From: DT-110 sp964342305
GTDB lineage: Bacteria; Bacteroidota; Bacteroidia; Chitinophagales; Saprospiraceae
DNA: 64,000 nucleotides
Direction of reading: 5' to 3'
Assembly: GCA_964342305.1 (NCBI GenBank)
Contig: CAYFGK010000014.1
Span: 1-64,000, forward strand
In this document: one piece after another, positions 23,460 through 32,755 of the stretch
Layout of the letters: each line of letters begins with the position of its first letter
Position numbering within the stretch: position 1 is the first letter of the stretch
Program-made: the position numbers and the translations under genes
Notes under the pieces: generated by a model
The model's input: the letters and a program-made list of their open reading frames with translations, nothing else
What the model was told of the DNA's origin: nothing
Databases searched by the model: none

Positions 23460-24157
23460 GCTTTTTCCCAGTATACACAGTAGGTAGAAAGATAGATTAA
23501 TTTGGTAGTTATGCCATTCGCTTCCCGGAATTCCTCTACTGCTTCCCGACAACCAAAAACTGGTGCACCGTAATCATCGATAATGACTAATCCTCCGGCT
23601 TGTAGTTGATCGTAGGTTAGTTGAAGGGTAGCCAGGGTTGGTTCGTAAAGATCAAGGTCCAGGTGGATCAGGGCAAGCTCCCTGTCAATCTGATCCAGCG
23701 TATCGGCCACATCGCCAACGAGGAATGTCAGGTTATGAACGGGCAGATCCAGGTGGGTAAAATGATCCTTGACTTCCTGCGGATTCGGAAAATGTGCTTG
23801 CAATAGCGGATTAAAACGCTGTTGGGCCTGCAGGTCTTTGTCGAATCGGCTCTCATAGTTCGGGAATCCATCAAAGGTATCGGCTAAAAAGAGGGTCCGC
23901 TCTTGATCATGTCGCCGGATCAAGGATTGCAAAGCCAGGGCAAAGCCTCCCCGCCAGACACCTGCGGTGAGTATGTCTCCCGGTATGGTTCGGATCCTGT
24001 CCACCACGTCGGGCAGTCTCCGGAAAACGTCCATTTCGATCAGCGACAAACGCGAAGGATCAGCCAGAAGCTCTTCCAGGTGAGGGTATCCGGTGATAGT
24101 TTCGGGCGGACGCACATAATCTAGCACCTTCTGGTAAATGGGCTGGGTTTCATTCAT
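23456..24157 (-). CDS. TylF/MycF-type O-methyltransferase (copy 1)
   Basis: A 233-aa paralogue of the next gene with the same blocks: ILTAGVWRGGFALALQ, LFLADTFDGF, LALIHLDLDLYEPTLATL and LVIIDDYGAPVFGCREAV. The two proteins align over their full length but are well diverged, so the duplication is not recent. The start overlaps the ABC ATPase stop (ATGA) and the stop overlaps the next start, so this part of the operon is tightly coupled. Confidence 0.88.
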   Translation of the reverse strand: MNETQPIYQKVLDYVRPPETITGYPHLEELLADPSRLSLIEMDVFRRLPDVVDRIRTIPGDILTAGVWRGGFALALQSLIRRHDQERTLFLADTFDGFPNYESRFDKDLQAQQRFNPLLQAHFPNPQEVKDHFTHLDLPVHNLTFLVGDVADTLDQIDRELALIHLDLDLYEPTLATLQLTYDQLQAGGLVIIDDYGAPVFGCREAVEEFREANGITTKLIYLSTYCVYWEKA

Positions 24158-25437
24158 GGCAATACACGTAAGGTCCAGTCGAGGGCGGGCGCAATGGACA
24201 CGGCCGACCGGATCAATTCCTGATTGTAGTATTCAAAGTTCTGGCGGTTACCTATGGTGAAATGGAGCAGATCGCGTTCCATGAGCACCAGGTCGGTACG
24301 TCCCTCGATGGCAAAAATATTGAGACGGTATTGCCCGGTATTCAACAAATCTCCGGGAATGATGCATTGTACTTCGTATCGGCCCGCCCGGGTTTCGGTA
24401 AAGTATTTGTTGACCCGTAAAGAGCTGGTACACAGTATCTCCTGGTTCATCTGATCTTTCAGGGAAATAGCCAGGTCGATGGGTTGGTTCGAGGCTGGTT
24501 TATCAAATACAATCCGGATTTCCAGATCCTGGTCCATATAAAGCGGGGTTCCGATTTCCTCGCCACGGGCCTTTACGGAGGCGTCACGCAGGGTTATTTG
24601 TTCATTCCTCGGAGCTTGGTCGCCTTCCTGCCAGGATTGTCGGCGGACGTCCTCCGGGGTACCGGATTCTTTTTTAAAGGCTTTGTACGAATCATCGATG
24701 TATTCCATCACGAGATCCGGGTTGGAATCCATAGCCTTGATGCGGCCTTTTTCCAAGAGCAGGAATCGATTACACATATCAAGCACCTCTCGGATATTAT
24801 GACTGACCAGGATGATCGTACGTCCGCTTTGAGCGATCGCACGGATCTTTTCCAGACATTTGTGCTGGAAGGTCAGATCGCCTACACTCAGTACCTCATC
24901 GAACAATAATATCTCGGCCTTCAGGTGAGTGATCAGGGAGAATGCCAATCGCAGGTACATTCCGTCGGAGTAGTACTTTACCGGTGTGTCAAAGAATTCG
25001 GCTAATTCACTAAAGGCAATGATGTCGGGCATGATGGCCTGGATATCCGCCTGTTTCATGCCAAATAATTTAGCCCGCAAACCAATGTTTTCCCGCCCGG
25101 TCAGGTCGGGGTGAAAACCAGTGCCAATATCCAAAATGCTGGCCAGCTGACCGTGGATGGTTATGGTACCGGTGGTTGGTTTGGTGACGCCGCTAAGCAT
25201 CCGCAGCAGGGTTGATTTTCCGGATCCGTTTTTTCCAATAATGCCCAGTACTTCTCCCGGGCGTACCGTAAAACTCACATCATCAACGGCTAAAAAGGAG
25301 GTACGCTCCTGGCGGGTGAACAAGTTTCCCAGCGCTACACGGAAGTCCTGAACCGGCTTTTGGTGGTAATACGACTTGCGCAGGCCGTCTACACGAACCG
25401 CAAAAGCCGGCTTTTGGGTGTTATTTGCTTCGTTCAT
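24154..25437 (-). CDS. wzt: Polysaccharide ABC exporter ATPase (Wzt type) with C-terminal substrate domain
   Basis: A 427-aa ATPase. The nucleotide-binding domain (14-255) has Walker A GKNGSGKST (68-76), a signature YSDGM (156-160; Asp where Ser is usual), Walker B ILLFDEVLSVGD and switch His in LVSHN. A C-terminal beta-domain (about 275-427) resembles Wzt-C, which in O9a-type systems recognises the capped end of the glycan before export. It works with the permease encoded at 26131-27039. The methyl- and sulfotransferases around it are candidates for making the terminal cap it would recognise (inference). Overlaps the FkbM gene by 17 bp and the methyltransferase gene by ATGA. Confidence 0.93.
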   Translation of the reverse strand: MNEANNTQKPAFAVRVDGLRKSYYHQKPVQDFRVALGNLFTRQERTSFLAVDDVSFTVRPGEVLGIIGKNGSGKSTLLRMLSGVTKPTTGTITIHGQLASILDIGTGFHPDLTGRENIGLRAKLFGMKQADIQAIMPDIIAFSELAEFFDTPVKYYSDGMYLRLAFSLITHLKAEILLFDEVLSVGDLTFQHKCLEKIRAIAQSGRTIILVSHNIREVLDMCNRFLLLEKGRIKAMDSNPDLVMEYIDDSYKAFKKESGTPEDVRRQSWQEGDQAPRNEQITLRDASVKARGEEIGTPLYMDQDLEIRIVFDKPASNQPIDLAISLKDQMNQEILCTSSLRVNKYFTETRAGRYEVQCIIPGDLLNTGQYRLNIFAIEGRTDLVLMERDLLHFTIGNRQNFEYYNQELIRSAVSIAPALDWTLRVLP

Positions 25438-26131
25438 AGGCGGTCAGGTGTTGATTTGGTACGTAGGGATCAGGTTGCTCACGGAGTGTCCGGAACCCGG
25501 CCCTAAGTAACCGTTCTTCCAATGGTCCGCGGTGTTGATGCGGTATGGGGTGCCATTCTACCAGGAGGTAGTGGATACGGTTTAAGGTGTGCGGGGAGAT
25601 ATTTTCCAAAATATCGTATTCCGATCCTTCGCAATCGAGTTTCATCAATCCTATTTCCCCAATTTTTTCCTGACGGATCATATCTTCGATACTGATTCCC
25701 GGAACCGATACCTGATGTCGGCCACCCGGATCGAGCAAAGAGTGTCCGGCTGAATTTTGGGGGTCGAGGTGCAACGCTACGGTCTGCGTTTCTTTAGTTA
25801 TTGCTTTCGCAAAAAAATGGATCTTTTGCCATCCGTTGGAGCGGGCATTTTTCCGGAATAGGCGGGCATTTTTCGGATGGGGCTCAAATGCAAAGATGGT
25901 ACACTCCGGCCATTTTTGGCGGACCCGACCCGCGAATCCGCCAATGTGGGCTCCCACATCGATGATCACGCCTTCCAAATGGTCGGGCAAATGGTCGATG
26001 CCATACACATCCTTGTCCCAGATCTCCTCCAGCACATACCGATCGTATTTAGGACGGCTAATCCGAAAGGAATAGGAGCCCTTGACAATCGGGTCGGGCA
26101 TCTTTGGTGTGCGGAATCGACGCATAGGCAT
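25421..26131 (-). CDS. FkbM-family methyltransferase
   Basis: A 236-aa SAM-dependent methyltransferase. The SAM loop is VIIDVGAHIGGFAGRV (55-70), followed by IFAFEPHPKNARLFRKNA with the ribose-binding Glu, and a MKLDCEGSEYDIL block that defines FkbM proteins. Length is normal. FkbM enzymes methylate sugar or polyketide hydroxyls; with the two TylF-type genes this cluster would have three O-methyltransferases. It lies between the permease and ATPase of the exporter, overlapping both (1 bp and 17 bp). A copy of the hairpin motif is at 25802-25815 (reads FAKAI). Confidence 0.9.
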   Translation of the reverse strand: MPMRRFRTPKMPDPIVKGSYSFRISRPKYDRYVLEEIWDKDVYGIDHLPDHLEGVIIDVGAHIGGFAGRVRQKWPECTIFAFEPHPKNARLFRKNARSNGWQKIHFFAKAITKETQTVALHLDPQNSAGHSLLDPGGRHQVSVPGISIEDMIRQEKIGEIGLMKLDCEGSEYDILENISPHTLNRIHYLLVEWHPIPHQHRGPLEERLLRAGFRTLREQPDPYVPNQHLTAYERSK

Positions 26132-27039
26132 TAAATAAAATCGGCAATTTGATCCTCTATTTTACGAAAGTACCACAAACCACCAATCAGCACGGTCAAA
26201 GCAATACCGAGACCATACAGATAGCGGACATCAAAATCCTGAGCCGGAATCAGGCTCCATCGAAAACCCTCGATGACACCAGCCATTGGATTAAGGTACA
26301 GAATCAGGGAATAGGATTCGGGAATTAAGGTGCCCGGGTAAAAAACGGGGGTCAGCCAAATGGCGAAGCCGATCAGGTAGGGAATAACGTGATTCACATC
26401 GCGGTAGCGGATGGTCAGGGCATTCATCCAGACACTGACCGAAAGGCTGACCAGGAACAGAAGTATCAGAAAAACGGGCAGAAAGCAAATGCGCCAGGTT
26501 GGTAAAATGCCCTCCCATATCAGCAGAATGGCCAGCAGGGCACAGGAGGTACCCAGGCTGGCCAGCCCGGATACTACTTTGGCCAGGAGCGGAATGATCT
26601 TCGGAAAATAGATCTTTCGGATCAGATCCTGACTATCGGCCAGGGCTGTTCCTCCCTGATGCACCAGGAAGGTGAAATAGTACCAACAGGTCATACCGCT
26701 AAATGCGAAAATAGCGTAGGGATAGTCAATCCGGTCCGAGATATCAATAACCTGCTGGAAGAAGAAAACGAAAATGACCAGGCCGATCAATGGCTGTAGG
26801 ATCGACCACAGAATTCCCAATAAAGTTTGAGCGTATTTCGCCTTCAGGTCACGACGTGCCAGCACCCAGATCAGGTGTCGGTGCCGGACTACCTGACGGA
26901 GGTACGTAAGGGGGGGCTCGTGTTCGGCAGATAAAACCGTTTTTTGCATAAGCAATAATTGGGAAGCTGTTGAAGGTAATCCTTCTTTTGGTAAACTTCG
27001 ATCACCTTCCAACAACCTCTGGTAAAGGCATATTCGCAT
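26131..27039 (-). CDS. wzm: Polysaccharide ABC exporter permease (Wzm type)
   Basis: A 302-aa ABC-2 permease with six membrane helices from about residue 75. Family features include an RDLKAKYAQTLLGILWSILQPL segment at the first helix and NPMAGVIEGFRWSL near the end. It exports a lipid-linked glycan across the inner membrane together with the Wzt-like ATPase. Start: the ATG at 27039 overlaps the previous stop as TAATG, which favours it; an ATG 30 codons later (26949, MQKTVLS) would also give a complete permease. Confidence 0.93.
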   Translation of the reverse strand: MRICLYQRLLEGDRSLPKEGLPSTASQLLLMQKTVLSAEHEPPLTYLRQVVRHRHLIWVLARRDLKAKYAQTLLGILWSILQPLIGLVIFVFFFQQVIDISDRIDYPYAIFAFSGMTCWYYFTFLVHQGGTALADSQDLIRKIYFPKIIPLLAKVVSGLASLGTSCALLAILLIWEGILPTWRICFLPVFLILLFLVSLSVSVWMNALTIRYRDVNHVIPYLIGFAIWLTPVFYPGTLIPESYSLILYLNPMAGVIEGFRWSLIPAQDFDVRYLYGLGIALTVLIGGLWYFRKIEDQIADFI

Positions 27040-27884
27040 TACCGGTAATATTCGGCAAAGGGTTTGACGTAAGGCTGGTTTCGGGTTTTTTGGCTAACTG
27101 TACTCAGGTTCTTGATCAGGTCTTCGGGTGGTTCACAGTTTATCGGTTTGGCTGGTATTCGTTTTAACAGCCACGAATACTGCCCCTTTCTTAAGGATCT
27201 TCGGTGCCAGGCCTGAACCCGCTTCCGGAGTGGTTGGGGCCAAGGTCGAATAAAGCCATGTATGCACTGGTTTAGTGTACGGTATTGTCCCATCGCCGTT
27301 TCTGACAGAGCCCTGTTTTTGGGTGTTCGGTCAAAGGCCGCATGCGGGATACCCAATTGATCCTCCAGCGTTCTCAGGAACTGATCCGGATTGGTGGCCA
27401 ACCATTCAAACGGAAAAACCCATACCCGGTCAACACCAAAAAGGGATTGGTATAGTTCCAACACGTAATCATAATCCCACATAGCCCGGAAGCGGTCATC
27501 CTGATCACTCCTTAATTTGTCATAAGTGAGGTGGCCGCCGGCTTTCAAGTACTGGCTGTAGGCTGATCGGTAGAGGGAACGTGCACCACGGGTGACCATC
27601 AAAATGGAATGAACCGATTCGTTTTGTCGAATCTGCTTAGCCAATCTGGCTTGCCGGTCTCTGGTTTCCTGAGGGGTAGGGATGTGGGAAAGATCTTCGC
27701 CCAGGGTCAGAGTGAGGGTCTCGTCACAAGTGACCATCCACCCGGTATCCTTGGGCAGCTTTTTGGTAGCCATACCCCCTTTCTGGTCATCGTTATTGTA
27801 GGTAATACAGGGATGATGCGCGAACCAATGCTTCAAAAAGGTACTGCCCGCTTTGGGGTATCCGATATGCAGCAAATGTTTCAT
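27039..27884 (-). CDS. PAPS-dependent sulfotransferase
   Basis: A 281-aa cytoplasmic enzyme. HIGYPKAGSTFLKHWF (6-21) is the 5'-phosphosulfate loop that binds PAPS (K11, S14, T15), and ILMVTRGARSLYRSAYSQYL (about 94-113) is the 3'-phosphate block. Acceptor unknown; within this operon the likely acceptor is a sugar of the exported polymer, giving a sulfated glycan. The start lies 17 bp past the stop of the PhyH gene. Confidence 0.87.
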   Translation of the reverse strand: MKHLLHIGYPKAGSTFLKHWFAHHPCITYNNDDQKGGMATKKLPKDTGWMVTCDETLTLTLGEDLSHIPTPQETRDRQARLAKQIRQNESVHSILMVTRGARSLYRSAYSQYLKAGGHLTYDKLRSDQDDRFRAMWDYDYVLELYQSLFGVDRVWVFPFEWLATNPDQFLRTLEDQLGIPHAAFDRTPKNRALSETAMGQYRTLNQCIHGFIRPWPQPLRKRVQAWHRRSLRKGQYSWLLKRIPAKPINCEPPEDLIKNLSTVSQKTRNQPYVKPFAEYYR

Positions 27885-27901
27885 AACTGCTCAATACCCG
27901 G

Positions 27902-28771
27902 TTAGCTGGCACCTTTTAAAACGCGTTTCCACCAAGACGCCTTCGGGGGATTGGCGGCAAGTATCTTTCGCTTCAGGTCCTTGGGGGTAATGACCGGTGG
28001 TTTATAGGGGAAGCTGCGCCGCAGGACCGCATTGGGTGCCGATGGCCGGGACCGGTAATCGTACGAAAAGAAGAAATCGCCATTCACTTCGTATTCCTCC
28101 AACGTATTGGTTTCACGATCCAGGTAGTGGTGCAGGGTAACTGCTTCGGCCGGACGAATACCCGTAAAAACGGCGGGTCGAATATCGTCGCTTTTGTTGG
28201 GGACGGTTGCGTGAATGCAGGCGTGATCGAACAGGATTGCTTGTCCTTTTCGCAGGGGCAACAATTTTTGATGTTCATTAATTAGGGTATTCAGCTCGGG
28301 CGTATTAAAGACCCAGGGGATGGTCGGGCTACGGAAATTTTGGTAGAATCTATGGCTGCCCGGAACGATACAGAAGGCCCCGTTGGAGTCCGATACGTCG
28401 ATTAATGGTGCCCATACGCCGTAAGAGCGATACGCCCGTTCATCGACCAGACTCCAATCCTGGTGATTGGCAAAAGTCCCTACGGATGGGGGCTTGATTA
28501 TAAAAACAGCCTCCATCCATTCGGCATTCGTAAAAAGCCCAGCCAGTTTTTCCTCGAAATAAGTACGTAATAATGCACGGGCTTGCTGCTGATAGTCCGG
28601 ATTATCGTGCTGTTGATTGGAAAAGAACATGCCCTGTGGGAGGGGGAAATCATGAAGTTCGCGGAACTTATCCTGGAATTCCTCCAGCTCACTATCCGAA
28701 AAAAGATCAAAGACCACGTAACCTTCTTTATCAAGTCGTTCTTGCCAGGATATATTCTTAATCATTACCAT
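27902..28771 (-). CDS. Phytanoyl-CoA dioxygenase (PhyH) family protein with intact iron site
   Basis: A 289-aa Fe(II)/2-oxoglutarate oxygenase. The iron ligands are all visible: H103-x-D105 (ANHQDW) and H187 in LFDHACIHATV, with WAPLIDVSDSNGAFCIVPGSHRF between. The ATG at 28771 is used because it overlaps the stop of the upstream gene (TGATG); another ATG lies two codons on. It is related to the gene at 20148, which has Asn in place of D105. PhyH proteins hydroxylate many small substrates; in this cluster a sugar or lipid carrier is likely. Fourth oxygen- or sulfur-type tailoring gene of the island. Confidence 0.9.
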   Translation of the reverse strand: MVMIKNISWQERLDKEGYVVFDLFSDSELEEFQDKFRELHDFPLPQGMFFSNQQHDNPDYQQQARALLRTYFEEKLAGLFTNAEWMEAVFIIKPPSVGTFANHQDWSLVDERAYRSYGVWAPLIDVSDSNGAFCIVPGSHRFYQNFRSPTIPWVFNTPELNTLINEHQKLLPLRKGQAILFDHACIHATVPNKSDDIRPAVFTGIRPAEAVTLHHYLDRETNTLEEYEVNGDFFFSYDYRSRPSAPNAVLRRSFPYKPPVITPKDLKRKILAANPPKASWWKRVLKGAS

Positions 28772-31041
28772 CAATTTGGAGCGTTTATCCAGAACATGAA
28801 ATCCCGCACGGTTTGTAAGGATGCCGGATCGGCCACCGCCAACACTCTTTGAGTAGCGGCGTGATCGTTTTCGTAAATGATCTGAAGCAGGTAAGGGTTG
28901 TCTTTTGCCCTGAGCAACAGCTGTCGGGCCCTTTCGTAGGCCGGGTAAATGGATTCAGCACGTTCCGGGTTTTTACGCGTGTAAAAGTACAATGCACTGA
29001 TCTGGTAAAGAGCTTCTACGTAATCCGTAATGAACTGTTCGTTCGAACCGGCTACCTCCCGGCGTGCTACCAGTGGACCAACGTCAATGTCGGTAACCTC
29101 CTGTTCAAACTGTTGAATGATAAACCGGATAGCCGTAGCTGTAGGATTGGCATCCAGTGCTTCTTGTTTTTGTCGCACCAACAGGGAATAAGGCATGCCC
29201 TCCATAGCCGGGTATTTTTTCATGTCAAGCAGTGCCAGGGTGCTATCCAATCGGCTATTATCCCCCAGGGCATAATACGTCAGGGCCATGTTTACCCGGA
29301 TGGGTTCATACTCCGGGGCAAATCGTTCCGCTTGCTGCAGGGACCGCAAGGCCAATTGTGGTTCGCCGCTGCGCAATTGAGCCAGGCCGAGGGTATTGTA
29401 GATGCGAAAGCTGTGTGGATGCCAACGCAGAGCTTGTCGTGCAGCTTCCGTTGCACGCTCGGGTTGCTCCAGCGTAAGATAGGCGCGCGCCGCAAATAAT
29501 TCTACAGGATCACCCACCGGCCCATTCTTGATGAGGGGGTTTTTAGCCTTGGCCACTAATTCCAATTCGGCGTAGGGTTGATTAGCTAAGTCAGCATCTA
29601 TTATCCGGGTCAGGAACCGGTCGGTACGCCACTTGGCTATACCCATGATCAATACGACCAAAGCCAGGAAAGTGGCTAACCATTTACCCCGGCTATTGGA
29701 GGTGGAGGTTGGTACGGCGGAGGAAGATTTCGTATGCTGCGACCAAAGGAGTGCGGCATAGCATAAGGCCACCAACATATTTTCGGGCCTTTCGTAACCA
29801 AAGCTAAAGGCGGAGTCCAGCATTAAGGTGAGCCATCCGGCTATCCCCGTACTTGTCAAAAGAACATCCTGAAAACCCGTGCTTCTTTGCAAAGCCTGTC
29901 GTCCGGCGAAGAACGGAAGAGCCAGCATTCCTATCAAAAGCAGGAGTCCGGGCAAACCATTTTCAGCACCTATTCGCAGAAACAGGTTATGCGGTCTGGT
30001 TACCTGCTTATCCGTATCGTATTCACTGCGGCGCAGATCTCCGAGCTGGTATTTCGGGTAGACAAACCGCCAATTTCCGGTGCCGGTACCAGTGAGCGGG
30101 CTTTCCCGGATCATATCAATGGTTGCCGACCAGACTTGTACACGGTTATCAATCGTAAAAGAGGTGTAGGTAGAGTCCTGTTCAAGAGGTTGAACCAGTG
30201 ATTTTAACCGCCCCGACATTTCCTGTGCAACTTGTTTAGGGGCTGTAGCCCAAACCAATATTGGCAGTGCTGCCACCAATCCGAACAGGATCAGGGAGCT
30301 ACTGCGCCAGCTTTTACGCTCTGTATCTGAAAAGTGTTTTTCTTTTCGGTAGAGCAGGAAAGCCGTTACGGCCAATCCCAGACCAGTAGCCAACCAGGCC
30401 GAGCGGGTTTGGGAAAGAACCACTCCGGTCAGACCCAGCAACAGAGCTATGGTAAACCATATCCGCAAGGCTCCGGTCTTACTCATGTACCCGACCAGGG
30501 TAGCAGGTATCAGTAATGCCAGCAAGTTTCCGGAAATATTACGGTTTCCCGAAAAGCCGATGGGCTGCGGATAACCCTTGGGCATATCGAGCATTCCGGT
30601 ACTTTGCGCAATTGTCCACAGACCAAGGAAGGCTGCCAACCCACTAAAAAACCAGGTAATTGTTTTCCAACGGTCAGTCACCGATAACCGGATAAAAGCC
30701 GAAAATGCGAGACCGTAAAGAACGAAACGACTAATAAAAAATATGGATTCCCGACCATTTGGGGCCCAAAATGCTCCCGCAACCAACCAAAGCCCGAACG
30801 CAAGAACGATCCACCTGGCAGGTTTTAAGAGGGAGGATCCTGCAGGAGATCCGGAGCCTGGTACCAACCAATAAATGGCCACCGTAAGCAAGCTGGCTAC
30901 CACCAGCCTTGGGCCCAAAAAAGGATCCCTGGCCGTTGGGTCAAAGATCAGAAACAACACCAGTCCCAGAAACACTAAACCCGCTCCCGGTAAAATGCCG
31001 AGGCTTGCTGCTGCTGTTGGCTTGGAAGCAGGGGACTTCAT
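28771..31041 (-). CDS. O-antigen ligase/polymerase (Wzy/WaaL-like) with C-terminal TPR region
   Basis: A 756-aa membrane protein. About twelve hydrophobic helices lie in the first 470 residues. LSQTRSAWL (209-217) and the periplasmic loop TRPHNLFLRIGAENG (348-362, with H351) are hallmarks of the Wzy_C / O-antigen ligase family. The last 280 residues are soluble and helical with TPR-like repeats (FRIYNTLGLAQLRSGEPQLALRSLQQ). It should transfer or polymerise lipid-linked glycan in the periplasm. A TPR tail of this kind is common in Bacteroidota members. Second gene of the operon; it starts 11 bp after the GT4 gene ends. Confidence 0.9.
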   Translation of the reverse strand: MKSPASKPTAAASLGILPGAGLVFLGLVLFLIFDPTARDPFLGPRLVVASLLTVAIYWLVPGSGSPAGSSLLKPARWIVLAFGLWLVAGAFWAPNGRESIFFISRFVLYGLAFSAFIRLSVTDRWKTITWFFSGLAAFLGLWTIAQSTGMLDMPKGYPQPIGFSGNRNISGNLLALLIPATLVGYMSKTGALRIWFTIALLLGLTGVVLSQTRSAWLATGLGLAVTAFLLYRKEKHFSDTERKSWRSSSLILFGLVAALPILVWATAPKQVAQEMSGRLKSLVQPLEQDSTYTSFTIDNRVQVWSATIDMIRESPLTGTGTGNWRFVYPKYQLGDLRRSEYDTDKQVTRPHNLFLRIGAENGLPGLLLLIGMLALPFFAGRQALQRSTGFQDVLLTSTGIAGWLTLMLDSAFSFGYERPENMLVALCYAALLWSQHTKSSSAVPTSTSNSRGKWLATFLALVVLIMGIAKWRTDRFLTRIIDADLANQPYAELELVAKAKNPLIKNGPVGDPVELFAARAYLTLEQPERATEAARQALRWHPHSFRIYNTLGLAQLRSGEPQLALRSLQQAERFAPEYEPIRVNMALTYYALGDNSRLDSTLALLDMKKYPAMEGMPYSLLVRQKQEALDANPTATAIRFIIQQFEQEVTDIDVGPLVARREVAGSNEQFITDYVEALYQISALYFYTRKNPERAESIYPAYERARQLLLRAKDNPYLLQIIYENDHAATQRVLAVADPASLQTVRDFMFWINAPN

Positions 31042-31052
31042 GTTGAAAACGT

Positions 31053-32285
31053 TTAATATTTATCGGTCGAACTTGGCTGAGCTGCAGGCTGGTGCAGCCA
31101 GGCTTCCGGCCAATTGGATAGCCAGGGAGCAGCTACATCGACATTAGCAGGCGTGAGTGCCTCGGTAATGAACGATAAATACTGATCATTCACAAGTTGG
31201 TCATCGAACAATCTTTCGATGATCTTCCGGCTACGTGTCCCCATCCGTGCGCGCTCCGCCTGTGGCAAATTGATCATTTTATCCATCCAATAAGTCAGGC
31301 TATCTACGTTTTTGGGCAGGCAAATGTACCCATTGTTGGTATGGTCGACCACATCACGGCAACCAGCATTATCAGTGGTGATCACCGGAATATGCATACT
31401 GCCGGCTTCCAGCAGTATGCGTGGAATCCCCTCCCGATAGTAGGTTGGCAGGACCACGCAATCCGTCGTGGACAGATCTTCTTTGATCTGGTCGGTACTT
31501 CCCAGGTAGCGTATTATGCCTTCAGCTTCCCATTGTCGGATCTCTTTTTCAGAAATGGCATTAGGGTAATCGGGTTGCAGGAAACCCAGCAGGTCGAAAT
31601 GAACGTGAGGATACCGTTTTTTTAGGGTACGGGCCGCCTCCATAAAATCTTTTACTCCTTTTTCCAGGATTAGCCTTCCGGCAAAAAGGAATCGGAAAAC
31701 CGGTGATGGTTTGCGGCCCTGGTCCGGGACAAAATAGCCGGTATCAACTCCTTCGCTGGGCAGGTAGGCGGCGCGGTCAGACCGGATTAATCTTTCTTCG
31801 ACGAAGGTGCGGCGATCCTCTTCATTCAGGAACCAAATGGCCGTGCAGAAACGCAGGGATAACCGATAGAGGTTTTTTGCTACCATCGTTTTCCAGCTGC
31901 GCTGCGTGAATAGATATCCCATGCCGGTAATTACGGCGAGGGAGGGTATTGCCATCCATGCGGCAGCGATAGATCCGTAAATGTTGGGTTTGATGGTATA
32001 GGTGATCAGCAGATCAGCCCGGTGTTTTCGCAGTAGGCGGACCAGTAACAAAATGACGGATAAGTCGCGAACCGGATTGGTGCCGTAGGGTTGGATGGAG
32101 ATGGGTTGAAAGTGGGCACCGGCTTCTCTGACTCTATCTACGTAAGCATCTTCGGGAGCAATAACTACCACCCGATAACCCTTTTGCGAAAGCAAGCGAA
32201 TCAAATTGAGCCTGAAATTGTAAATACTCCAACATGTATTGGCAAAAAGGACAATGGTGCCTGACCTACTCTGAGGAGATAACAT
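31053..32285 (-). CDS. GT4-family glycosyltransferase
   Basis: A 410-aa GT-B enzyme. The N-terminal domain begins IVLFANTCWSIYNFRLNLI, typical of PglA/WbpH-like enzymes that take the first steps on lipid-linked oligosaccharide, with TYTIKPNIYGSIAA and ITGMGYLF. The C-terminal donor domain has RFLFAGRLILEKGVKDFMEA and the EGIPRILLEAGSMHIPVITTD block with the E-x7-E motif of retaining GT4 enzymes. First gene of the operon; a 470-bp spacer separates it from the giant secreted-protein gene on the other strand. One hairpin-motif copy is at 32182-32194. Confidence 0.92.
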   Translation of the reverse strand: MLSPQSRSGTIVLFANTCWSIYNFRLNLIRLLSQKGYRVVVIAPEDAYVDRVREAGAHFQPISIQPYGTNPVRDLSVILLLVRLLRKHRADLLITYTIKPNIYGSIAAAWMAIPSLAVITGMGYLFTQRSWKTMVAKNLYRLSLRFCTAIWFLNEEDRRTFVEERLIRSDRAAYLPSEGVDTGYFVPDQGRKPSPVFRFLFAGRLILEKGVKDFMEAARTLKKRYPHVHFDLLGFLQPDYPNAISEKEIRQWEAEGIIRYLGSTDQIKEDLSTTDCVVLPTYYREGIPRILLEAGSMHIPVITTDNAGCRDVVDHTNNGYICLPKNVDSLTYWMDKMINLPQAERARMGTRSRKIIERLFDDQLVNDQYLSFITEALTPANVDVAAPWLSNWPEAWLHQPAAQPSSTDKY

Positions 32286-32755
32286 AGCCGTGAAATTTGG
32301 GTGCCCATTGACAAGATCAATGAGGGTGTTAGTAATTCACTAAAAAGTCAATAGCAAGAAACGTGCTGGACATTTGCTGGCAGGCAGATAGTGGCAGAAA
32401 ACCTTCAGAAAATTAGTTGGCTAGTTCGATACGACCTGCAATATGTAAACAATGTTTTAATTCCCTGAACCTTTCCCGGAAAAAAAATTTAAGTTTTTTC
32501 GTATCGGAACATTTTGTATTTTACATGCGTAAACACTTCTACTGGCTTGCATATCAAACTCTAACTGCGTTCCGATACCCTGATAATCACAGGAAAATAC
32601 CCCAAGCCATTCCCCTTTTTGTTGTATCCGATTGTACGTTTCTGGCCTGATAGTGGCCGGTGTGTTCGATACGTTACTTGATCCCTCTATAACGGATGTT
32701 ACTGGGGTTGATCCACATGCCCAATACCTAACGTTTGCTCTAATTTCAAATCGAA
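32286..32755. other. 470-bp divergent spacer, no gene
   Basis: AT-rich spacer between the GT4 operon and the 4216-aa protein gene; it must hold both promoters. CGGAAAAAAAATTTAAG...TTTTTTCG near 32476-32502 is an A/T inverted repeat. TAACGTTTG at 32728-32736 resembles a -7 box but has one extra base. No confident promoter and no coding frame. Confidence 0.6.
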
